Shown here: positions 17,082 to 25,225 of the stretch, piece after piece
Layout: each line of letters begins with the position of its first letter
Position numbering within the stretch: position 1 is the first letter of the stretch
From: JBFLXR01 sp040757065
GTDB taxonomy: Bacteria; Pseudomonadota; Gammaproteobacteria; Burkholderiales; Gallionellaceae
Assembly (NCBI GenBank): GCA_040757065.1
Contig: JBFLXR010000013.1
Coordinates: forward strand, 1-64,000
DNA length: 64,000 nucleotides
Direction of reading: 5' to 3'
The notes under the pieces: generated by a model
The model's database searches: none
What the model was told of the DNA's origin: nothing
The model's input: only the letters and a program-made list of their open reading frames with translations
Position numbers and translations under genes: made by a program

Positions 17082-17549
17082 ATGCTGAAAACCCGTATTC
17101 CTCCCCCTGTATATGCCTTGCTTTCCGCATTGACGATGTGGCGCTTGCATCTGTCCTTCCCGGTTATGCAACTTTGGGGGGCAGAGTGGGGGCGTATCGG
17201 CTGGGTAATCGGCTTGGCTGGGTTGTTGCTGGATGGCTGGTCGGTGGTGTTGTTTCTGCAAAGCAGAACGACGGTAAACCCTATGCGTCCAGATCGCGCG
17301 CGCCATCTGGTTATTTCCGGTTTCTATCGTTTTTCTCGTAATCCGATGTATCTCGGGTTGCTGTTGCAACTATCGGGATGGGCGGTCTGGCTGGGGAGTG
17401 CCAGTCCGTTCGCGATACTTCCGTTGTTCGTGGGTGTGTTGACGGAAATGCAGATTAAGCCAGAGGAAAATATGCTAACCATTTCATTTGGCGACGAATA
17501 TAAAGAATATGGACGTCACGTCCATCGTTGGTTTGGGCGTAAAGTCTGA
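17082..17549 (+). CDS. Isoprenylcysteine methyltransferase / phospholipid methyltransferase-family membrane protein
   Basis: A protein of 155 residues from ATG 17082 (a GTG at 17052 would add ten). It has four hydrophobic segments and the family signature near the C-terminus: SGFYRFSRNPMYLGLLL for SAM binding, then KPEENMLTISFGDEYKEYGRHVHRWF. Members are integral inner-membrane S-adenosylmethionine-dependent methylases. The substrate of bacterial single copies like this one is generally unknown. It stands alone between a terminator and the NlpC/P60 gene. Confidence 0.82.
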   Translation: MLKTRIPPPVYALLSALTMWRLHLSFPVMQLWGAEWGRIGWVIGLAGLLLDGWSVVLFLQSRTTVNPMRPDRARHLVISGFYRFSRNPMYLGLLLQLSGWAVWLGSASPFAILPLFVGVLTEMQIKPEENMLTISFGDEYKEYGRHVHRWFGRKV

Positions 17550-17552
17550 TTT

Positions 17553-17570
17553 GATAAAATATATTTTATC
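17553..17570. repeat. Perfect 18-bp AT-rich palindrome
   Basis: GATAAAATATATTTTATC is its own reverse complement and begins three bases after the methyltransferase stop. It lacks a T run, so it is more likely a protein-binding site or weak hairpin than a terminator. Confidence 0.5.
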
Positions 17571-17735
17571 CATATAAAATGCTTGCGACCTGCGAGTGGT
17601 TTGATTTAGAATAATCACGTTGCAAAGCCGCATTATCTAATCCGACTTGTAAAGGATTTTGCTTATTTGCATGATTTTAAATGATTGCTTGCGCGATCAT
17701 GGTGTCTTTTTTTGCGTGACTGGCGAATGATTCGA

Positions 17736-18251
17736 ATGAATGGGGTTAAAAAAATGCTGTTTTCGCTGCTGATTGCAGCGGGGGTAGTGTTCGCCCTGCC
17801 GGCAAGCGCAGACGAAGAGCTGCCAGATGCAACTCAGCCGAAACTGACCGAAAAGGTGCTGGATAAAGCGAATGGCATCGTTTCGAATGCACTGGGCATG
17901 GTCGGCATTAAGTATAAGTGGGGCGGTAACTCGCCGAGTGCGGGTTTCGACTGCAGCGGTTTTGTCCGTTATGTGTATGCCAACGCGTTGGGCGTGTTGC
18001 TGCCTAGAAGATCAATGGATATGGTGAATATCGGTCAGCGTGTGAGCTTGTCCGATTTGATGCCGGGCGATTTGGTTTTTTTCAAAAACAAGCGCGGCAG
18101 TTACGCCCATGTCGGCATTTATGTCGGCGACAATAAATTTATTCATGCGCCTCGTTCTGGGCGCAATATCGAAGTTGAGGAGTTGAGCGCTAAGTCTTTC
18201 AACTTCCGGCTGAGCGGCGCACGCCGTCCTTACGAGCTGAACGAAGAGTAA
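17736..18251 (+). CDS. NlpC/P60 peptidoglycan endopeptidase
   Basis: A protein of about 171 residues with a signal peptide (MNGVKKMLFSLLIAAGVVFA, cut before DEELPD) and one NlpC/P60 domain. The Cys-His-His triad is visible: Cys in FDCSGFVRYVY, His in SYAHVGIYVGD and His in FIHAPRSG. It should cleave the gamma-D-Glu to diaminopimelate bond of stem peptides in the periplasm. ATG starts at 17685 and 17727 are also in frame; 17736 gives the best signal peptide. It lies next to two other peptidoglycan enzymes, MepA and an L,D-transpeptidase. Confidence 0.88.
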   Translation: MNGVKKMLFSLLIAAGVVFALPASADEELPDATQPKLTEKVLDKANGIVSNALGMVGIKYKWGGNSPSAGFDCSGFVRYVYANALGVLLPRRSMDMVNIGQRVSLSDLMPGDLVFFKNKRGSYAHVGIYVGDNKFIHAPRSGRNIEVEELSAKSFNFRLSGARRPYELNEE

Positions 18252-18317
18252 AAACGAGCTTTCAGCCGCCTCCTTGATTTTTAATTTGCACTAGTCTGGG
18301 CATTTCTTGCCCGCTAT

Positions 18318-19109
18318 TTACTCCGATATCAGGCAGCGTGCCGGTGGAGTCGGCTTCGATTTCGGTGAGGTCGGAACAGGCGGTTTCGCATGCAGCCACC
18401 ACGCCAGCGTTAGGTCGCAGCCATCGCCTTCGGGCAGGCTTGCTAGCCGGGTGCAGTCCGGGCTGTCGGAGGGACAGGCCAGCCGTACATGGAAATGCTC
18501 CGTATGCCCCCACCACGGACGAATTTTTCGCAGCCATGCGCGATTTTCTGTCTGGTCTTTACACAATTCGGCCTTGATCGCCGGATGTACAAAAATACGA
18601 TCCGTTTCATCTTGTTCGGCAGCGTACTTCAGCATGGCGGTTTGAGCTGTGCGCCAAACGCGTCGATCGATTTCCAGGTCGCCCGGTTTAACCATCTCGA
18701 TTTCGGGCGGGGTGGATAGCGCGTCGCCGTCCAGTGGCTGTATCGCGGTGCCGAACAGGATGTCGGCATCCAGCCCGGTTTGGTGGCTGCTGTGTCCGTA
18801 AGGCATGCGTCCGCCGCGTTGTAGCGACAAATCGCCGATCAGCAACGTCCCCCATTGTTGCGCACTGGCTGTGTGCCCCATACGTTGAATGAAATTGATC
18901 AACGTCGGATGGCCGAAATAACGCTCGCGCTTGCTGCGGACGACTTGGTAGCCGTCTCCGCTCAAGGGGAGGGAATCCGCCTGAAGCAGGCAGCCATTGG
19001 CTGCGCTGCCGATTGCTTCACCTGCTATTGCGGGGGAGGCGCAGATAAGCACGGTCAGGCATGCTATACTTTTTATTGTTTTATTGAACAGAAAATATGG
19101 GGATTTCAC
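18318..19109 (-). CDS. mepA: Penicillin-insensitive murein DD-endopeptidase
   Basis: A 263-residue periplasmic zinc endopeptidase that cuts D-Ala to meso-DAP cross-links. LAS-family ligands are present: GHSSHQTGLDADILF and WWGHTEHFHVRLACP. Cysteines in the C-terminal half fit the usual disulfides. The GTG at 19109 places a hydrophobic signal sequence (CLTVLICASPAIAG) at the N-terminus; longer readings run into the divergent gene. It starts 35 bases from the L,D-transpeptidase start, so the two peptidoglycan genes share a very compact divergent control region. Confidence 0.92.
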   Translation of the reverse strand: MKSPYFLFNKTIKSIACLTVLICASPAIAGEAIGSAANGCLLQADSLPLSGDGYQVVRSKRERYFGHPTLINFIQRMGHTASAQQWGTLLIGDLSLQRGGRMPYGHSSHQTGLDADILFGTAIQPLDGDALSTPPEIEMVKPGDLEIDRRVWRTAQTAMLKYAAEQDETDRIFVHPAIKAELCKDQTENRAWLRKIRPWWGHTEHFHVRLACPSDSPDCTRLASLPEGDGCDLTLAWWLHAKPPVPTSPKSKPTPPARCLISE

Positions 19110-19144
19110 GGTCTTGTCGGCGGTGGAAGTCGGGCTTAGGGGCA

Positions 19145-20248
19145 ATGTTACACAATCAATACAAGTTAGGCACCCTGCAAAGGGTATGCGGGTTGATGTT
19201 CGTATGGACGCTCGCTGCATTTATTGGCAGCGCACATGCGGATGAACTGGCTTTTTTTCAGGAAAAGTTGGCGACGCTGCAACAGCAAACTCCGGTCGAG
19301 CGGGCGACGGCAATAGCGCTCGGCCCGCCCTTGCGCAAGGGCTCTGAGGGAGAGCGCGTGCTGCAGGCACGTTTGCGTCTGGCAGAATTGGGGTATGCCG
19401 TTGCGCCGGATACAGTGTTCGACGAAACGTTGGGAGAAGTAGTCAAACAGTATCAAAAGGATATCGGGGTTAAGCCCGATGGCAAGCTGGGGCAGCAAAC
19501 GGTTTTCAACCTGAATCTGACGCGTCATCAGAAAATCGCTATATTGTCGGCGCAAATCGAAGCGATGCGCACCCTCGCTGCCGATGCAGAGCAGCGATAT
19601 ATTTTGATTAACATTCCGGCATTTACAATGCATGTCTACGATGACGGGCGGAATGTTCTGAGCAGCAAGGTCATTATCGGGCGTCCCGAACGTCCGACGC
19701 CCCGCATGCGGGCGGAACTGGTCGGTATCCGGCTGAATCCGACTTGGACGCCACCCCCTACGATTCTGCGCAAAGATATTTTCCCGGACGGGCGCATCGA
19801 CCTGAAATATTTCGAGGAGCACCATCTGCTGATGGTGGATGCCGACAATAATCCGGTGACGCCGGAGCCAGGCCTGACCGAATTGCAGATGAATCGTCAG
19901 AGATATCATATTTATCAACCGGCAGGCGACAACAATGCGCTGGGGCGGCTGAAGTTCGTTTTGCGCGATACGCCGGACGTGTATATGCACGATACCAATC
20001 AGCACGGCTTGTTTAAGCTGGAGAACCGGGCGTTTTCTTCCGGTTGCATTCGGGTCGAACAATACATGAAGCTGGCTTCGTGGATACTGAAGCGTAAAGA
20101 ACCTGAAATTCAGGAGTTGATTTCGACAGGCGAGACGCAGACACTGCGTACGCCGCATATTCCAGTGTATTTGGTCTACTGGCTGGCCGAAGAGGTGGAC
20201 GGCAAGCTGGTGTTTTTCAGCGATTTGTATAACCAGCTCGAACAGTAA
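19145..20248 (+). CDS. L,D-transpeptidase (YcbB-like) with peptidoglycan-binding domain
   Basis: A 367-residue exported enzyme. After a signal sequence ending AAFIGSAHADE, a PG_binding_1 domain spans about residues 65-115 (GSEGERVLQARLRLAELGY). The YkuD catalytic domain follows, with HDTNQHGLFKLENRAFSSGCIRVEQ: catalytic Cys in SGCIRV and the upstream His. It forms 3-3 cross-links or attaches lipoproteins to stem peptides. ATG 19145 follows TTAGGGGC. It is shorter than enterobacterial YcbB (about 600 residues) but has the same domain order for these parts. It is divergent from mepA and closed by a terminator shared with rhlE. Confidence 0.9.
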   Translation: MLHNQYKLGTLQRVCGLMFVWTLAAFIGSAHADELAFFQEKLATLQQQTPVERATAIALGPPLRKGSEGERVLQARLRLAELGYAVAPDTVFDETLGEVVKQYQKDIGVKPDGKLGQQTVFNLNLTRHQKIAILSAQIEAMRTLAADAEQRYILINIPAFTMHVYDDGRNVLSSKVIIGRPERPTPRMRAELVGIRLNPTWTPPPTILRKDIFPDGRIDLKYFEEHHLLMVDADNNPVTPEPGLTELQMNRQRYHIYQPAGDNNALGRLKFVLRDTPDVYMHDTNQHGLFKLENRAFSSGCIRVEQYMKLASWILKRKEPEIQELISTGETQTLRTPHIPVYLVYWLAEEVDGKLVFFSDLYNQLEQ

Positions 20249-20263
20249 GCGAACTTCCCGGAA

Positions 20264-20299
20264 ACAAAAAGGCCAAGGGTTGCCCCTTGGCCTTTTTGT
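20264..20299. terminator. Bidirectional terminator between convergent genes
   Basis: A 16-bp perfect stem, ACAAAAAGGCCAAGGG with its complement around TTGC, has A and T tracts on both sides. It serves both the L,D-transpeptidase (plus) and rhlE (minus). Confidence 0.92.
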
Positions 20300-20313
20300 T
20301 CGAGTGACAGCGT

Positions 20314-21840
20314 TTAGCGCTGATTGTCGCTGTTGTGACCGCGGCCGAGTGCAAAGCTGGAACCTTGCTTGCGTTGACGCGAGGGGCTACCGTTTTGCGG
20401 ACGGCTGTCGGAGAAACGTTGCGGTTTGTTGCTCCAGCCCTGATTCTGTTCTTGGCGGCGACCATCGCGCTGGAAACCGTGACGGCTGTCCGGGGCGCTG
20501 TGGTGCGTCATCGGCGTGTGGTTCGAGCGTTCGTCACGGTTGAAGTTGCGCTGATTGCCGAATTCGCCGCGCGGTTGGCTGTTTTTGCTGAACGGGCGAC
20601 TGTCGTTCGGACGATCCGAACGGTTCGGACGCCCGGCGCTTTGCGGACGCGGCTTGAAGCGCGGTTCCAGTCCCGGAATGGTGTGCTGGGTAATCGGCTG
20701 GCCGGTGTACCGCTCGATGCGTTTCAGTTGCCCGATGTCGCGGCTGGAGGCGAAAGAAACAGCGATGCCGCTTGCGCCGCCGCGGCCAGTGCGGCCGATG
20801 CGGTGTACGTAGTCTTCGGCTACTTTCGGCAGATCGAAGTTAATGACGTGCGAGATGCCGGCCACGTCGATGCCGCGTGCAGCAACGTCAGTGGCGATCA
20901 ACAGGCGCACGTTGCCGCGACGCAGGTTAAGCAGCGTGCGGTTACGCTCGCGCTGGTTCATGTCGCCATGCAGTGCGGCGGCGGAGTGACCTTGCGCCAG
21001 CAGGCGGTCTGCCAATTCGTCGGCATCGCGTTTGGTGGCGGTAAACACCACGGCCTGATTAACCTCGACATCGGTAATCAGGTGCTCCAGCAAGCGGTGC
21101 TTGTGTGCGACGTCGTCGGCATACATCAGGCGCTGATCGATATTTTCGTGACGCGCCTGTGCTGTGGCGATGGTGATCTTTTTGGGTTCTTTCATCAGGC
21201 GCTCGGCCAGCTTGCCCACTACGCCGTCCAGAGTGGCCGAGAACAGCAAAGTCTGGCGGCTAGCTGGGGTGGCGGCGGCGATGTGCTCTACATCGTCCAC
21301 AAAACCCATGTCCAGCATGCGGTCGGCTTCGTCCAGCACCAGCATTTCCAGACGGGAAAAATCGATGCGTCCGCGTTCGATATGGTCGATCAGGCGTCCC
21401 GGGGTGGCAACCAGAATGTCCACGAAATTGGACAGCAGTTTGTTTTGCAGCGGGTAGGGCATGCCCCCCAGAATGCTGACGACTTTCAGGCGCATGTGCT
21501 TGCCGTATTTTGCTGCGGCATCGGAAACCTGTTGTGCGAGTTCGCGGGTCGGGGTCAGTACCAATACGCGCGGCCCTTTGCTGCGTACAGGCGAGGGTGT
21601 CGCCAGACGGTTCAGGGCGGGCAGGATGAACGCTGCGGTCTTGCCGCTGCCGGTTTGCGAGGTCGCCATCAGGTCATGGCCGGCCATGACTTCGGGAATG
21701 GCTTGTGCCTGAATCGGCGTGGGTTGTGTATAGCCGGTATCCGCAATCGCTTTCAGGATGGTCGGATGCAGGTTGAGAGCTTCGAATGTGATCGAATTTT
21801 CAGTAGACACATTTTCAACAGATACATTTTCAGTAGACAC
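20314..21840 (-). CDS. rhlE: DEAD-box ATP-dependent RNA helicase RhlE
   Basis: A 508-residue RNA helicase. Motifs in order: Q-motif TPIQAQAIP, Walker A SQTGSGKTAAF, PTRELAQQ, VLDEADRMLDMGF, SAT, and the C-domain with RGIDVAGI and HRIGRTGRGG. The C-terminus is a basic, Arg/Asn/Ser/Gln-rich low-complexity tail typical of RhlE. The GTG start at 21840 has AAGGA seven bases upstream. The first 15 residues are three near-identical pentads, VSTEN-VSVEN-VSTEN, coded by a triplicated 15-base unit. About 230 bases separate it from the hemerythrin gene upstream on the same strand; a long leader, common for cold-responsive helicases, is possible. Confidence 0.93.
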   Translation of the reverse strand: MSTENVSVENVSTENSITFEALNLHPTILKAIADTGYTQPTPIQAQAIPEVMAGHDLMATSQTGSGKTAAFILPALNRLATPSPVRSKGPRVLVLTPTRELAQQVSDAAAKYGKHMRLKVVSILGGMPYPLQNKLLSNFVDILVATPGRLIDHIERGRIDFSRLEMLVLDEADRMLDMGFVDDVEHIAAATPASRQTLLFSATLDGVVGKLAERLMKEPKKITIATAQARHENIDQRLMYADDVAHKHRLLEHLITDVEVNQAVVFTATKRDADELADRLLAQGHSAAALHGDMNQRERNRTLLNLRRGNVRLLIATDVAARGIDVAGISHVINFDLPKVAEDYVHRIGRTGRGGASGIAVSFASSRDIGQLKRIERYTGQPITQHTIPGLEPRFKPRPQSAGRPNRSDRPNDSRPFSKNSQPRGEFGNQRNFNRDERSNHTPMTHHSAPDSRHGFQRDGRRQEQNQGWSNKPQRFSDSRPQNGSPSRQRKQGSSFALGRGHNSDNQR

Positions 21841-22070
21841 TATGTATTCCTTAAGAATAAAAACAACGCGCGCCCGACCTTCTGTCAGGCAAACAAATTC
21901 AGTAGGAGAGAGTATGCAAATCTCTACCGGCGCAAAAAACATCGTCGCTAACCGGTGATTCGCGGAGCTTCCAGCAGGAAGCGGGGGGTCAGATAACGAT
22001 GAACCAATCGCCACGCGGGGTGACGAAGCGGCGCATTATAGGCGTTTAAAAAATAAAATCCAGTAAAATT

Positions 22071-22613
22071 TTAAATTTTTTCATGTGGATATGCGGTGTT
22101 TCGCCGTGAAGCCATGCTTTTCCCCAGCGCGTGCAGTTGTTCGGGGGTGAGCAGGCGTTGTGCGAGCGGTAGCAACTCGCCGTTTTCCAGTTGAATATGA
22201 TGGGCATAAGCCGTATTGAACGGGTCGACCAAGTCCGACGGCAGCGTGCTGCTCGTACCTTCGGCTACCTCGAGTAGGCAGGGACGCAAATTGTGCCATG
22301 TCGTTTCCATGGCGCGATGTTCGTCCAGCAGGCGGTCGGTCAGCACGATGGCTTCCGGTGATCCGCTGGCATGCAACAGCGGGAATAAATCCTGTTCTTC
22401 GTCTTGATGGTGATATTGCCCGGCGGTGTCGAAATAACGCAAAACTGCACGGATGGCTTGCTGTGCTTGCATATCGCAACCGTGCAGGGGCAGATATTCC
22501 TGCAATTTGGCGAGGGTGGCGCATTGCGCTTCGATGCGGCCATGACAGGCGCGCAGCATATCGAGCGGGCTGTCGAAGGTCGGGGCGTGGGCGGTGCCGA
22601 ATAAGTCTTTCAT
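22071..22613 (-). CDS. Hemerythrin HHE domain protein
   Basis: A 180-residue cytosolic four-helix protein. Its histidine and acidic residues fit a di-iron hemerythrin-like site: ACHGRIE, YHHQDEEQDLFPLL, LLDEHRAMETTWH and AYAHHIQLENGELLPLA. Such proteins bind oxygen or protect against nitrosative and oxidative stress. It is in the same direction as rhlE but 230 bases away, and divergent from typA. The exact function cannot be set from sequence. Confidence 0.87.
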   Translation of the reverse strand: MKDLFGTAHAPTFDSPLDMLRACHGRIEAQCATLAKLQEYLPLHGCDMQAQQAIRAVLRYFDTAGQYHHQDEEQDLFPLLHASGSPEAIVLTDRLLDEHRAMETTWHNLRPCLLEVAEGTSSTLPSDLVDPFNTAYAHHIQLENGELLPLAQRLLTPEQLHALGKSMASRRNTAYPHEKI

Positions 22614-22684
22614 TTTATTGTGCTTGAAGATGTGGGTGTCACGATTATTTCATATTACTGAAGGGCGGGAATACTGCTATCTTG

Positions 22685-22693
22685 TGATAGAAT
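22685..22693 (+). promoter_or_regulatory. Putative extended -10 promoter of typA
   Basis: TGATAGAAT fits the extended -10 pattern TGn-TAnAAT, 34 bases before the typA start. No good -35 box is visible, which extended -10 promoters tolerate. Confidence 0.4.
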
Positions 22694-22726
22694 GCGCGCC
22701 TTTCATTTTTTGCAGGTATTGATTCC

Positions 22727-24556
22727 ATGTCTCGCGCCCTTCGTAACATCGCCATTATCGCGCACGTCGACCACGGCAAAACCACGCTGGTCGATCAGTT
22801 GCTGCGTCAATCCGGTACTTTCCGCGACAACCAGCAGGTGGACGAGCGCGTGATGGATTCCAATGATCTGGAAAAGGAACGCGGCATTACCATTCTGGCC
22901 AAGAATACCGCTATTACTTATGGCGATTATCACATTAACATTGTAGATACTCCGGGGCACGCCGACTTCGGCGGCGAAGTGGAGCGCGTGCTGGGCATGG
23001 TGGACGGCGTGTTATTGCTGGTGGATGCCGTGGAAGGTCCGATGCCGCAGACACGTTTTGTGACCAAGAAAGCGCTGGCGCTGGGGTTGCGTCCCATCGT
23101 GGTGATTAATAAGGTTGACCGGCCGGGGGCGCGTCCCGATTGGGTGGTGGATCAGACTTTCGATTTGTTCGATAAGCTGGGCGCAACCGATGAACAGCTC
23201 GATTTTCCGATTATTTATGCCTCCGGCCTGAACGGTTGGGCGTGCCTGGATCTGAAAGATGCGCCGTCCAACGGAGGCTCCGCTAACAACATGAACCCGT
23301 TGTTCGAGACGGTGCTGGGTCATGTGCCTACCCCTCCGGGCAGCCCGGATGCGCCGCTGCAGTTCCAATTGGCGGCGTTGGACTACTCCACCTTTACCGG
23401 GCGCCTCGGGATTGGCCGCGTGTTGAATGGTCGTATTAAGCCGGGTCAGCAAGTTGTGATCATGAACCATGAGGCGCAAGTCGGTTCGGGCCGCATCAAT
23501 CAAGTGATGGGTTTCCGCGGGCTGGATCGCATTTTGGTCGACAGCGCCGAAGCGGGCGACATCATTATCATCTCCGGCTTGGAGGATATCGGTATCGGCG
23601 TGACGATTTGCGACAAAGAAAGTCCGGTCGGTCTGCCGATGCTGACCGTGGACGAGCCGACGCTGACTATGGACTTTATGGTGAACTCCTCGCCGCTGGC
23701 CGGCACGGAAGGTAAGTTCGTCACTTCGCGTCAAATTCGCGACCGTCTGAATAAAGAATTGCTGACCAACGTGGCGCTGCGCGTGGAAGATACCGCAGAT
23801 GCCGATGTGTTCCGTGTTTCCGGGCGCGGCGAGTTGCATTTGACAATTCTGTTGGAAAATATGCGCCGCGAAGGCTTTGAAATGGCCGTGGCCAAGCCGC
23901 GCGTGGTTTACAAAGAAATTAATGGCGAGAAGTGTGAGCCCTACGAAAATCTGACCATCGATTTGGAAGATTCGCACCAAGGGGCGGTGATGGAAGAAAT
24001 CGGGCGACGTCGCGGCGAGCTGACCAATATGGAATCCGACGGGCAGGGGCGTACACGACTGGAATATCACATTCCGGCGCGCGGCCTGATTGGTTTTCAG
24101 TCCGATTTCATGACGATGACCCGCGGCACCGGCCTGATGAGTCACGTGTTCGACGACTACGGCCCGGTGAAGGCGGACTTGCCGGGGCGTCATAACGGCG
24201 TACTGATTTCTCAGGAAAACGGTGAGGCCGTGGCATACGCCTTGTGGAATCTGGAAGATCGCGGTCGCATGTTTGTCAGCCCCGGCGATAAATTGTACGA
24301 AGGCATGATTATCGGCATTCACAGTCGCGACAACGACTTGATCGTCAACCCGATCAAGGGCAAGAAGCTGACTAACGTGCGTGCTTCCGGTACCGACGAA
24401 GCGGTGCGTCTGACACCGCCGATTAAGCTGACGCTGGAGTCCGCGGTGGAATTCATCGACGACGATGAATTGGTGGAAATTACGCCGAAGTCGATTCGCC
24501 TGCGCAAACGTCATCTGAAGGAGCACGATCGCAAGCGCGCAGCACGTGCTGAATAA
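22727..24556 (+). CDS. typA: Ribosome-associated GTPase BipA/TypA
   Basis: A 609-residue translational GTPase. G1 reads AHVDHGKTTL, G2 lies in ERGITILAKNT, G3 is DTPGHADFGGE and G4 is NKVDRPGARP. EF-G-like domains III and V and the BipA-specific C-terminus (RHNGVLISQENGEAVAYALWNLEDRG) follow. Family members bind 70S ribosomes and help 50S assembly, stress growth and biofilm traits. Full length with no anomalies. It is divergent from the hemerythrin gene. Confidence 0.97.
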   Translation: MSRALRNIAIIAHVDHGKTTLVDQLLRQSGTFRDNQQVDERVMDSNDLEKERGITILAKNTAITYGDYHINIVDTPGHADFGGEVERVLGMVDGVLLLVDAVEGPMPQTRFVTKKALALGLRPIVVINKVDRPGARPDWVVDQTFDLFDKLGATDEQLDFPIIYASGLNGWACLDLKDAPSNGGSANNMNPLFETVLGHVPTPPGSPDAPLQFQLAALDYSTFTGRLGIGRVLNGRIKPGQQVVIMNHEAQVGSGRINQVMGFRGLDRILVDSAEAGDIIIISGLEDIGIGVTICDKESPVGLPMLTVDEPTLTMDFMVNSSPLAGTEGKFVTSRQIRDRLNKELLTNVALRVEDTADADVFRVSGRGELHLTILLENMRREGFEMAVAKPRVVYKEINGEKCEPYENLTIDLEDSHQGAVMEEIGRRRGELTNMESDGQGRTRLEYHIPARGLIGFQSDFMTMTRGTGLMSHVFDDYGPVKADLPGRHNGVLISQENGEAVAYALWNLEDRGRMFVSPGDKLYEGMIIGIHSRDNDLIVNPIKGKKLTNVRASGTDEAVRLTPPIKLTLESAVEFIDDDELVEITPKSIRLRKRHLKEHDRKRAARAE

Positions 24557-24567
24557 AGGTGAGTTGG

Positions 24568-24602
24568 TTTTTTTGCATTCGGTAGTGCCGGATGCAAAAA
24601 AA
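24568..24602. repeat. Long hairpin TTTTTTTGCATTCGG / CCGGATGCAAAAAAA
   Basis: A 15-bp inverted repeat with one G-T pair lies 11 bases after the typA stop. The T run is on the 5' arm and the A run on the 3' arm, so in neither direction does a U-tract follow the GC stem. It is therefore not a canonical terminator, though it would form a long stem in RNA. Confidence 0.6.
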
Positions 24603-24706
24603 CGCTCGTAACGCCCGGTTTTGCTTGACCTTGCTGGAATCCCTTGATATAAAGCCGATGCAGGTTGTTTCCTGTTTACTTTAACCAACATCTCAAGGGG
24701 GGTCGC

Positions 24707-24982
24707 GTGAGTAATAAGTCTGATTTGATCGAAGCAATTGCAAAGTCTGCTGACATTTCTAAGGCTGCTGCAGGTCGTGCGCTGGATGCAACAATCGAGG
24801 CTATCAAAAAGTCCCTGAAAAAGGGCGAAACGGTGAGCTTGGTTGGTTTTGGTAGTTTTTATGTGGGCAAGCGTGCGGCACGCAGCGGTCGTAATCCGCG
24901 TACCGGTGCCACCATTAAGATCAAGGCTGCAAAAGTTCCTAAATTTAGGGCTGGCAAAGGTTTGAAAGATGCTGTAAACTAG
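24707..24982 (+). CDS. hupB: DNA-binding protein HU (beta type)
   Basis: A 91-residue nucleoid protein that bends DNA as a dimer. The GTG start at 24707 follows AAGGGGGG. The family pattern is intact: SNKSDLIEAIAKSADISKAAA, then GFGSFYVGKRAARSGRNPRTG, which contains the HU signature and DNA-wrapping arm. It is followed 12 bases later by tRNA-Val. Confidence 0.95.
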   Translation: MSNKSDLIEAIAKSADISKAAAGRALDATIEAIKKSLKKGETVSLVGFGSFYVGKRAARSGRNPRTGATIKIKAAKVPKFRAGKGLKDAVN

Positions 24983-24994
24983 CGGTCTTTCTTG

Positions 24995-25070
24995 GGGTGC
25001 TTAGCTCAGCTGGTAGAGCGTCGCCCTTACAAGGCGAATGTCGGCGGTTCGATCCCGTCAGCACCCACCA
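24995..25070 (+). tRNA. tRNA-Val (anticodon TAC)
   Basis: A 76-base cloverleaf. Acceptor GGGTGCT pairs with AGCACCC, the D-arm is TAGCTCAGCTGGTAGAGC, the anticodon loop is CTTACAA with TAC, the T-arm is GGCGGTTCGATCCCGTC, and CCA is encoded. Confidence 0.97.
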
Positions 25071-25083
25071 AGAAGCAAGTTTT

Positions 25084-25160
25084 GGAGTGGTAGTTCAGTT
25101 GGTTAGAATACCGGCCTGTCACGCCGGGGGTCGCGGGTTCGAGTCCCGTCCACTCCGCCA
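25084..25160 (+). tRNA. tRNA-Asp (anticodon GTC), copy 1
   Basis: A 77-base cloverleaf: acceptor GGAGTGG/CCACTCC, anticodon loop CTGTCAC with GTC, T-loop GTTCGAGTC and encoded CCA. It is identical base for base to the copy at 27122 and probably shares the hupB-tRNA-Val transcript. Confidence 0.97.
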
Positions 25161-25164
25161 AATT

Positions 25165-25190
25165 AAGGCGAACGAAAGTTCGCCTTTTTT
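25165..25190 (+). terminator. Terminator after tRNA-Asp copy 1
   Basis: AAGGCGAAC and GTTCGCCTT pair around GAAA, followed by four more T (six in a row in total). Confidence 0.88.
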
Positions 25191-25225
25191 CATGTGGTGC
25201 ATCAATATTTCGTCGGGTAGTGCAT

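Noticed and set aside
20335..21951. Long plus-strand open frame opposite rhlE
   Set aside because: Antisense shadow; the minus strand carries every DEAD-box motif and a proper ribosome site.
24568..24602. Possible Rho-independent terminator after typA
   Set aside because: The T run is on the 5' arm and the A run on the 3' arm in both directions, so no U-tract follows the stem. Kept only as an inverted repeat.
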